DNA from: JBNARI01 sp049718765
Lineage (GTDB): Bacteria > Bacillota > Sulfobacillia > DUMF01
Direction: 5' to 3'
DNA length: 49,840 bases
Assembly: GCA_049718765.1 (NCBI GenBank)
Contig: JBNARI010000016.1
Location: 1-49,840 of the forward strand
Part shown: piece by piece, positions 43,435-49,840 of the stretch
Layout of the letters: each line of letters begins with the position of its first letter
Numbering within the stretch: the first letter of the stretch is position 1
Translations under genes and position numbers: made by a program
Notes under the pieces: generated by a model
What the model was told of the DNA's origin: nothing
Seen by the model: only the letters and a program-made list of their open reading frames with translations
The model's database searches: none

Positions 43435-44703
43435 TTGGGACGGATCGTCGGATTTAATTGTGTGCGCTGCGGGAAGAGTTATGGGACTCAACTAGGGTGG
43501 AGAACATTTGAGGGCTGTCCCGACTGTGCAAGGGACGGTCAGCCGGCCAACCTTAGCACAGTGTATGACTACACAGGGTTGAGAGCAGAAGACCTGGTAA
43601 AAGCTTTTTCGCAGAGGCCCAGGACGATGTGGCGGTACATTGAACTGCTACCAGCTGACGACATGGATGAGGTGGTATCTCTCCATGAGGGATGCACTCC
43701 GCTTATTAGGGTTCGTAGATTCGAGGAAGAGTACGGAATAGGCAGGTTCTTCGTCAAGGACGAATCCCGGAACCCCACAGGATCTTTCAAGGACAGGCTC
43801 GCGTCGTGCGCTGTGACAGTCGGCCTGAAGACAGGTGCCAGAGTGGTAACGGTTTCGTCAACGGGGAATCACGGTGCAGCCACTGCAGCTTATGCTGCCA
43901 GGGCAGGCCTGGATTGCGTAGTGTTCACCATGGATTCTGTCCCACTAATGATGAAAGTGCTCATGCAGGTTTACGGAGGTAAACTAGTTGCTCTGAAGAA
44001 CGGCCCAGACAGATGGAAGTTGATGGCATTGGGGGTCCGGGAGAAGGGGTGGTGGCCTGTGGGAAACTACTTAAACCCTCCCATTGGCAGCAACCCCTAC
44101 GGGGTTGATGGCTATAAGTCCGTTGCCCTGGAAATTCTCGAAGACCTCGGATGGGCAGTCCCTGACGTTGTGATCCAACCCACCGCTTACGGCGACGGGT
44201 TATATGGAATGTGGAAAGGCTTTGTGGAGGCAAAACGCTTGGGCATTACAAATTCGGTCCCGAGGATGTACGCCGCAGAGATCTTCGGCTCGCTCGGGAA
44301 GGCCCTCGCTGCTGGCGGAAGGCTCGAACCGGTGCCAGCAGGACCAAGCGTGGCTTTCTCAATTGCAGCGCCAGTCAGTACCCATCAAGCGCTGAGGGTG
44401 TTGATCAGTTCAAGAGGCGGAGCCGTTTCCGTTGGTGACGAAGATCTACTGGACGTTCAGGAGCGGCTGGGGAGACTGGGCATATATGCTGAAACGTCGT
44501 CCTGCGCGTCTGTGGCGGCGGCAATTCGGCTGGCAAAGACAGGGCTTTTGAGCCGTTCTGACACTGTTGTGGCAATAATCACGGCAACCGGTCAGAGAGA
44601 TCCGTGGGTGACACAATCAAGGATGCCGTCGGTACCGGTGGTGGAACCTGATTGGGCGATGCTCGCCAGCGTGCTTGAGGCCACCTACGGATTTGCAGTG
44701 TGA
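43435..44703 (+). CDS. Threonine synthase-like PLP enzyme
   Basis: The N-terminus is a zinc ribbon (CVRCGK, CPDCARD), followed by a fold-type II PLP domain with the Schiff-base Lys in RNPTGSFKDRLA, the substrate loop VSSTGNHGAATAAYAA, and a serine/threonine-type C-terminal ATGQRDPW. It is 422 residues, as usual for such threonine synthases. Threonine synthase converts O-phosphohomoserine to threonine, but no thrB or hom is nearby and it follows cofE. A beta/gamma-elimination role in the F420 locus is therefore possible. TTG 43435 has GAGAGGTGG upstream. Confidence 0.8.
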   Translation: MGRIVGFNCVRCGKSYGTQLGWRTFEGCPDCARDGQPANLSTVYDYTGLRAEDLVKAFSQRPRTMWRYIELLPADDMDEVVSLHEGCTPLIRVRRFEEEYGIGRFFVKDESRNPTGSFKDRLASCAVTVGLKTGARVVTVSSTGNHGAATAAYAARAGLDCVVFTMDSVPLMMKVLMQVYGGKLVALKNGPDRWKLMALGVREKGWWPVGNYLNPPIGSNPYGVDGYKSVALEILEDLGWAVPDVVIQPTAYGDGLYGMWKGFVEAKRLGITNSVPRMYAAEIFGSLGKALAAGGRLEPVPAGPSVAFSIAAPVSTHQALRVLISSRGGAVSVGDEDLLDVQERLGRLGIYAETSSCASVAAAIRLAKTGLLSRSDTVVAIITATGQRDPWVTQSRMPSVPVVEPDWAMLASVLEATYGFAV

Positions 44704-45107
44704 GCTTCACCGTAACTGCTATGCCTTCTGGGCACGTGAATCATGACTGGTGTCTTGGGCACTCACCTTCGGGCTCTATTCCCAATTTGAGCGGTGTGTT
44801 TGGAATATAGCTGCCACAGACGGGCAGAAGCAATGAATTCGCAACTACGTTGGGAAGGGGATTGCCTGCAAGCACCAAGGGCCTGCGCTCCTTCCCGTTG
44901 AAACCTGCGTCCAGTGCCCTCGGGGTGGTTACCAGTTACACGAACCTTCGTGCCATGGGCGCAGTGTCCAGGGCGCTTCTTGCCACGTGAGCTCGTTGTC
45001 GAGATTCCAGCCGTAGCCTCTTGTGGTTGTCGTAGTTTTAAGCCCCCTCATGGATTTGGGCAAGATCACTCTACGAAGTCATGCTGAGCAAGGGGGGCAG
45101 AGAGAAA
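44704..45107. other. Degraded DNA at the start of the accessory island
   Basis: Open frames are short and none resembles a known protein. Composition differs from the genes before, and the next recognisable item is a transposase remnant. Confidence 0.35.
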
Positions 45108-45610
45108 ATGGGACGAGGAAGTCCTAAGGAAGAGTTTAAAGCGCAGGTTGTGGAGAGAATGCCAGCAACTAGGCGACGGTTTTTGGGTAGCGTGGCGACA
45201 CGAATCGTCTCCTAAGAGAGTGGCCTGCTAGCTCAAAAGAGCGCGTACTAGGGTTACCAAAGGACAAGGATTCAAGGTCGAAAAAGCTTGAAAAGCGCCT
45301 GAAGACGATGACTGCAGGGGAAATGTCAACAGCAATCGGGTGAAGAGGCTGGTATCCGAAAAAGAGTTTGGACGGAAAAGGTAGTTTTGGTTGCCAATCT
45401 TGCACAGCGTCCGCCCCATGATCGGTGGCATTTCCAGCATCCAGGGCGAATGGGGCACACAGGAGGATCAGACCGCTCCACTTCGTCATGGAGAATGCAA
45501 GGGTTAGCCAGCGGCACATATACGCGCTGGCCCTATCATGCATGTGGCAGGGCGATGGGAAAAGGTTTAGCAAAGGGAGAGCGGAGAGTTTCTTCGAGAA
45601 GAGGAAATGA
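45108..45610 (+). pseudogene. Degenerate insertion-sequence transposase
   Basis: ATG 45108 starts MGRGSPKEEFKAQVVERM, typical of the helix-turn-helix OrfA of IS3/IS66-like transposases. Frames then break repeatedly through RRRFLGSVATR, a KGQGFKVEK stretch and KRLVSEKEFGRK, with stops from about 45211. It is a decayed relic. The IS family cannot be fixed. Confidence 0.4.
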
Positions 45611-45759
45611 CTCAATGCCCTGCGGGAACTGCTTTCTCAGTGACTAGAGCCATTGGGCGCGGCTGTCCAGCGGATTGGAGGTGAGAACAGCTAGCTAGAC
45701 AATGGACCTGACCAGTGACGCGATGGCCCCCTGATCTCGCGACCCATGAAGGCCAAGCG

Positions 45760-45936
45760 GTTGTTGTACTACCTCTAAAGATCGCGCTGCCGGATCCCGA
45801 TGATCTGATGTTCTTGGAGGTCGCTGTGGGAACCGGGGTCGATGCCATCGTGACAGGCAATAAGAAGCATTTTCCGGCGGGCTGCTACAGTGGGATTCCT
45901 GTCGTGTCGCCAGCGGAACTTCTTTCCTTGCTTTAA
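45760..45936 (+). pseudogene. C-terminal fragment of a PIN-domain toxin
   Basis: The end of a PIN/VapC-like ribonuclease is clear: LPDPDDLMFLEVAVGTGVDA, IVTGNKKHFP and GIPVVSPAELLSLL, with the conserved acidic residues of the last PIN motifs. The N-terminal half with the first catalytic Asp is absent. No antitoxin is seen next to it. It belongs to the putative PIN toxin group that ends in SP.ELL. Confidence 0.6.
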
Positions 45937-46178
45937 CGGCAACGGCTGGCTGGAAACAAGGGAATAAAGCCGAAACGGCCTGTAGTGCGTAAGCATGCGT
46001 TTCTAAGACCGGAGGTGTAGAGTGGCCAGGACGTTGCCGACACCTTGTCCATAGGCCGATAGGAAGGTATGACCAGCATGGATAGATATCCTTGATAACA
46101 CCCCTATCCAAATGACAAAGGATATGGTGGGAGGTAGAAGCTAGGCGTGGTGAGCACTTCGGGAAAACTCCTATTCGC

Positions 46179-46440
46179 CATACGAAGGCTGCAAGCGGTT
46201 GGGAAATTGCAATCAAGGCGAAGCGCGGCAAACTTTATTTGCATGCGGACCTGGTGCCCTTCGTACTGGAGCACTTGCCATGAACGGCATTGAACGCCTG
46301 CCTGTTCTAATGCACCACACCATTTATGTTTACAGTGTTACTCGATCTGGCTTCGATCCTTTTGACCGGTTCTTGTTGCTCAGGCTCGGTTTGACAATCT
46401 CCCTATTTTAGCTGTCGATCCGGAGTTTGCAGGTCGCAGT
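46179..46440 (+). pseudogene. Frameshifted second PIN-domain toxin (VapC-like)
   Basis: The fragments ASGWEIAIKAKRGKLYLHAD, LVPFVLEHL, MNGIERLPVLMHHTIYVYS, FDPFDRFLL and AQARFDNLPILAVDPEFAG assemble into a VapC-like PIN protein with stops and frame changes. It ends at the start of the IS607-type element, which may have inserted into it. The N-terminal part is not recognised. Confidence 0.5.
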
Positions 46441-46473
46441 TGCCTCTTTCTTAATCAATGCTATCCTCAGGCT

Positions 46474-47067
46474 GTGAGACGTGATCTAGAGGAGCACTAT
46501 CCGTTACGAAAAGCAGCTGAAATACTTGGCGTTCATCCCATTACCCTGCGCCGTTGGGAAAAGGTGGCTAGAATCCGCTGTATTCGCACGCCTTCCGGCC
46601 AGAGGCGTTGCCCCGAAGCGAAATCCTGCGCCTTCTGGGAGAGGATTTGCCTTCCGGCCGCAGGTCTGTCATCTACACCCGCGTATCTTCGGCCAAGCAG
46701 GCCGGGGCTGGCAACCTGGAACGCCATGCGCGGCAGGGGCTACGAAGTGGCCGCCGTGGTAACCGAACAGGGTTCCGGGCTCAACGAAAAGCGCAAGGGA
46801 CTTGCACGGCTCTTCAAAATGGCCCGTGAAGGGAAGATGGATCTGGTGGTGGTCGAGTTCAAAGACCGCCTGGCCAGGTTCGGCTTCACCTACATCGAGC
46901 GGTACTTTAACGCCTTCGGCGTGAGGCTCGAAGTAGTGAATGGGGAAGAGCCGAAGTGCCTGCAGGAAGAACTGGTGCAGGACATGCTTTCCATACTGAC
47001 CGTTTTTTCTGCCAAGCTCTACGGTTCGCGGGCCAAGGGAAGCCATGGCCGATGCGGCCAAGGGTGA
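46474..47067 (+). pseudogene. tnpA: IS607-type TnpA serine recombinase, frameshifted
   Basis: The MerR-like HTH is intact (PLRKAAEILGVHPITLRRWE, near residues 10-30). A one-base shift near 46606-46612 moves the resolvase start (RSVIYTRVSSAKQAGAGNLER, with the catalytic Ser) into another frame. A second shift near 46722 returns to RGYEVAAVVTEQGSGLNEKRKG and the long E helix MLSILTVFSAKLYGSRAKG. The two indels compensate, but the region between them is out of frame. GTG 46474 is the start. The stop overlaps the TnpB GTG (GTGA). Confidence 0.75.
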
Positions 47068-48424
47068 GTAAACCCGTGGATGTGGTAACCATACCGGGCT
47101 GGATATACCCGGACGAATCAGCAAAGGAAACACTTGTCTCCTTCATGCGCCGGTTCCAGGCGGCCAAGCGCACGGCTTACCAAGCCCTGAGGAAATCGTC
47201 AAAGACCTCTACCGGAAGTTTTTTCCAATGCCCGCTGGTGCTAGTGGTCCGTGGAGGACGCAAGGCCACCATCGAGAGCCGGAAAGAGCAGGTCAAAATG
47301 TACGTTTCGGACCCAGAGACCAAGATAGAAAAGTCCGAGGAGAAGCTAGAGCGCACCAAGGATAAGCTCCACCGGCAGGGTATACTGGCTCGGCTGAACA
47401 AACTCCGCGCCGAGCTCGCCTACTGGAAGGGCATCCTAGAGCGCGGTGAGGTCCCTCCCGCCGTCTTCGGCGGCAGGAAAAACCTGCTCCTTCTGCAGGA
47501 GGGAAAGCTCTCCGAGGAGGAGTGGCGGGAGCTGAGATCGAACGCCTTTTACTCCGTGGGCCAGGCCAACCAGAAGTTTACATACCCCTGGAGCCGGAAG
47601 GCGACTGCCGGGCGAAGCGACATGTGAGGCGGGACGAAGAGTGGGTAACCGTGTCTACCGGAATCTGCTCCTCCGGTGCCTGGCCAAGGGTGAACCATAC
47701 TCGGTGCGGGTTGTACGCCGGGACGGCAGGTTCGACTGCTTTGTTTCGCTTTCTCTGGGCGACACTGCGGAAGTAGACAAGAGCCAGCCCATGGGTGGGA
47801 TAGACCTGAACCCTGACGTGGTGGCCGTGACGGTGGCCCTGCCGGACGGCAACTTTAAGGTCTCCCGCTGTTTCTGGTGCCACGACCTGGTCCACGCTTC
47901 CCACGACAACGGGAGTGGATCGCGGGAAACCTTGCCGGAGGAGTAGCTGACCGGGTGGAGTCCCTGGGTGTGAGGCAGATGGCCCTGGAGGAACTCTCTT
48001 TTACTCAAGACCATGACACCAACAGGATGTTCAACCGCATCACGCACAACTTCTGCAAGAAGCTCCTGTTCAACTGCATCGTCCTGGCCCTGAGGAAGCG
48101 CGGCATCGCGGTGTCACCGTGCCCGCACAGTTCACTTCACTCATCGGCTTTTTCAAGTATGCCGAAACCTATGGGTTGTCTGCCCACCAGGCGGCAGCTC
48201 TCGTGATAGCCCGCCGGGCACTGGGCTTTGAAGAAAAGGTTCCGAAGGGTTTGCTTAAGAAGCTTCTTGGGCACTCGCCGATGGAAGGATGGGAGCACAG
48301 GAAGCTCTGGGGCAGGCTTTTCGGGCTCTTCAAGGCCGCCTGGCGCAAGTTCTCCTTCTACTGCAACCTGAAGGGTTTCACGCCTTCCAGGTGGTGTGAA
48401 GTTATCTTTGCCGGGGCAGGGTAG
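47064..48424 (+). pseudogene. tnpB: TnpB-related protein (RuvC-like nuclease), multiply frameshifted
   Basis: Starts at GTG 47064 with DVVTIPGWIYPDESAKETLV. A coiled middle (KIEKSEEKLERTKDKLHRQG), AVFGGRKNLLLLQEGKLSEE, the RuvC-I motif GGIDLNPDVVAVTVA and LEELSFTQDHDTNRMFNRI with the second acidic residue follow. The end reads FFKYAETYGLSAHQAAALVIARRALG. Frame changes are needed near 47210, 47625-47640, 47900 and 48115. It belongs to the long TnpB-related group: no C-terminal CxxC zinc ribbon is seen, and the canonical third RuvC Asp is not obvious. It likely encodes no full nuclease now. Confidence 0.7.
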
Positions 48425-48779
48425 GCTTTATTTAAAGCCTGCTACTCTCTCCTGCCGGGGCGGTCCTGGCGTCCCCGGCAACACCTGGAGGTGGGGGGAA
48501 GGGAGCAGCAGGCAGGTGGGGTAACTCCCCCACCCGGTATGTGCCCCGTGAAGGGGACGGAGTACGGAGGGATAAAACCCTCCAGAAACGCCGGAGAGCG
48601 GCCGGTAACCGTGGACCTGAGACTGGGGAGATGCGGGCCTTCCCCAAAAGGGGATGCCCGGCCAGCCAGACGGTGACACGGAGGTAGCCGTCGGCAGGGG
48701 CTTTTAGCCTTTGCTTGCACAATGAGCACCTGCACAGAAGCTAAGCCTTGCTTAGCTTTATATAGGGGAAATTGACCTC
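48424..48779 (+). ncRNA. Structured RNA at the right end of the IS607-type element (omegaRNA-like)
   Basis: Directly after the TnpB stop, about 350 nt form a chain of hairpins. They are AGGCTTTA/TAAAGCCT, CCGGGG/CCCCGG, GGTGGGG/CCCCCACC, GGAGGG/CCCTCC and TCCCC/GGGGA, with AAGCTAAG/CTTAGCTT near the end. The 3' 240 nt are conserved in the orphan copy at 11805-12030. RNAs at the 3' end of tnpB guide the nuclease, with the guide just beyond the element end, here TTGCTGCCCGGCTCGTGG. That role is inferred from position and from the established TnpB mechanism. Confidence 0.65.
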
Positions 48780-49085
48780 TTGCTGCCCGGCTCGTGGGTA
48801 AGCAGTCAAGGCCTTATCAGTGGTAAAGCTTGTGTCCTATTGCCAAGTGCTCTTCGATTTCGATCAAGGCCAACCCATGGCTCCAGAAAACTTGCACAAT
48901 CGCGCGCATGGGCAGCTAGTAGTGTCTAAGCATCGGCGGTCCCTGACCAATACCTGGAACGACTTGTGGCTAATGGGCGTATTACATGATATGACCTGGT
49001 TTACCTCCTTCACACACACTATAGGACGAGTGGTAGGCTTAAGGCGCTAACACGGAAGATGGGCTGAGAACTCAGGTGACCCAAT
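48780..49085. other. Flank of the IS607-type element
   Basis: No recognisable gene. The first 15-20 bases would be the guide segment of the omegaRNA-like transcript. Confidence 0.35.
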
Positions 49086-49265
49086 GTGACAAGGCGGGCC
49101 TTTGCTGCAGTCATATACCAGGAAGAAGACGTATACGTGGTTGAATGCCCAGAAGTTGGAACAGTCAGCCAGGGGAACAGCGTAGAAGAGGCGCTGTGCA
49201 GCCTGAAGGTAGTAACTGAACTGTATCTGGAGGAGGTTCCGATTGGGGAAAGGGGGACGCCTTGA
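49086..49265 (+). CDS. hicB: HicB-like antitoxin
   Basis: A 59-residue protein starting at GTG 49086: AFAAVIYQEEDVYVVECPEV, then GTVSQGNSVEEALCSLKVVTEL and a short YLEEV end. This is the partial RNase-H-like fold of HicB antitoxins, without the extra DNA-binding domain of long forms. It neutralises the HicA mRNA interferase. Upstream GGTGACCCAAT gives a modest binding site. The frameshifted hicA follows 24 bases downstream, so the order is hicB-hicA. Confidence 0.75.
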   Translation: MTRRAFAAVIYQEEDVYVVECPEVGTVSQGNSVEEALCSLKVVTELYLEEVPIGERGTP

Positions 49266-49289
49266 CAACGGTGTTTGAAGTAGCCGCCG

Positions 49290-49567
49290 ATGTCTGAGCT
49301 CCACGCGGTATCGGGAGGTGACGCCATTGGTGTCTTGAAACGACTGGGTATTAAAGGAGCCGGGCAGCGCGGCGTCACGGCGTAGTGAAAGAGGGAACGC
49401 CCGACGGCACGTTCGGATGCGTCGTTCCGATTCATATGGGATTGCCCGTTGGCATTATCTGTAACATTCTTCGACAGGCCCGGGTGGGCGTTGGAGGATT
49501 CTCTCAACTGTTTATAAGGGCACATGAATGCCTCAAGAAACGCCTGTGGCCTATCTCGTTCTTGTGA
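49290..49567 (+). pseudogene. hicA: Frameshifted HicA-like toxin
   Basis: ATG 49290 gives MSELHAVSGGDAIGVLKRLG and GIKGAGQRG. A missing base at about 49374 then breaks the expected GSH motif. In the next frame HGVVKEGTPDGTFGCVVPIH and GLPVGIICNILRQARV follow. The catalytic His of HicA lies in the GSH motif exactly at the break. Without the shift the fold would be complete. The last ~20 residues extend beyond the usual end. Confidence 0.65.
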
Positions 49568-49840
49568 TTATAGCTCGCTCATTCTCCTGATTTCACCCTT
49601 TTTCACGGCCCAGTAAGACGAGCCCCCGGTTTTTGAGTAGGTAATGAGGCTACTCTCTACAGGTATGCCACGTTGCAACAAAAAAGCCATCCAGGCGGAG
49701 CCCTCCGGCTCCGCATCCGGAATGCTTTGCATGTTATGCGGTGCTGTCTTGGGTGTCCCACTTCCTTCGCTCCCGGCAACCCTATCACGCCTCCCAGGGT
49801 CTTCGCCCCTACAGTCCTTCGTTCTGCCTTATGGGAGCGG
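49568..49840. other. Window end without an assignable gene
   Basis: An ATG at 49664 opens a frame that reaches the window end but resembles no known protein. Confidence 0.3.
49680..49714 (-). terminator. Possible terminator on the minus strand
   Basis: GCGGAGCC/GGCTCCGC (8 bp, loop of four) at 49695-49714 is followed on the minus strand by TGGATGGC and a run of six T. A gene ending here would lie beyond the right edge. Confidence 0.4.

Larger units (their letters stand above)
46474..48779 (+). mobile_element. IS607-type element (TnpA + TnpB-related + 3' RNA)
   Basis: A serine-recombinase TnpA is followed by an overlapping TnpB-related gene and a structured RNA tail. The right end is placed at 48779 because similarity to the orphan copy (11805-12030) stops there. 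The left end is not defined by terminal repeats, as expected for IS607, and is put at the TnpA start. Both proteins are frameshifted, so the element is probably immobile. Confidence 0.7.

Noticed and set aside
49664..49840. Partial gene at the right edge
   Set aside because: The translation resembles no known protein and a possible terminator hairpin lies inside it.
1..49840. CRISPR array, rRNA or T-box leaders
   Set aside because: No regularly spaced repeats, rRNA-like blocks or T-box consensus were seen on either strand by eye.

Overview
The window reads as high-GC DNA from an anaerobic Bacillota-like bacterium. Pointers are strong GGAGG-type ribosome binding sites with many TTG/GTG starts, a split L-serine dehydratase (sdaAB/sdaAA), a DegV protein, an AGCS alanine symporter, a tungsten-type aldehyde:ferredoxin oxidoreductase and a DUF1670 protein. 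LysW-type amino-acid biosynthesis and F420 genes fit deep-branching thermophilic lineages. The species cannot be named from the sequence alone.

Layout. (1) 54-5428: a plus-strand operon with a Asp/Glu/hydantoin-type racemase, a DUF917 protein, a DUF1177 protein, an unrecognised protein, an AroM-family protein and an M29-like aminopeptidase. It looks like a catabolic operon for a cyclic or peptide-like compound. (2) 5659-9221: an ArsP-type permease, then aldehyde:ferredoxin oxidoreductase with a MoaD-like protein. (3) 9309-11529, minus: a split glutamate-synthase-like pair (FMN/Fe-S domain plus GXGXG domain) behind a near-perfect promoter and a long structured leader. (4) 11805-12030, minus: an orphan copy of a structured RNA element. 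(5) 12268-14753: a small exported protein, an aldo/keto reductase with two 4Fe-4S sites, and a membrane-anchored PIG-L deacetylase. (6) 15474-20699: a tightly overlapping lysW-X-Y-Z-J-K operon, followed by degV.

(7) 21796-25312 is a graveyard: a broken sigma-54 activator, a broken YgeY-like hydrolase, and the C-terminal half of a PLP enzyme fused to it by an apparent deletion. Intact alanine symporter and L-serine dehydratase genes follow. (8) 29608-34191: an amidohydrolase (minus), two opposed broken genes, and a decayed plus an intact DUF1670 gene in tandem. (9) 34361-44703: an F420-flavoured locus. On the minus strand lie an ECF S component, FrhB-like protein, NCS1 permease, two luciferase-like monooxygenases, a GntR/HutC regulator, an M24 peptidase and a cysteine-synthase-like enzyme. 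On the plus strand, divergent, lie a CofE ligase and a threonine-synthase-like enzyme. This is the best candidate for an undescribed pathway.

(10) 44704-49840 is an accessory island: transposase and PIN-toxin remnants, a frameshifted IS607-type element (serine recombinase plus TnpB-related protein) ending in a ~350-nt structured RNA, and a small hicB with a frameshifted hicA. The RNA after tnpB is clearly homologous to the orphan element at 11805-12030, which lies 36 kb away on the other strand. I read both as omegaRNA-like right ends.
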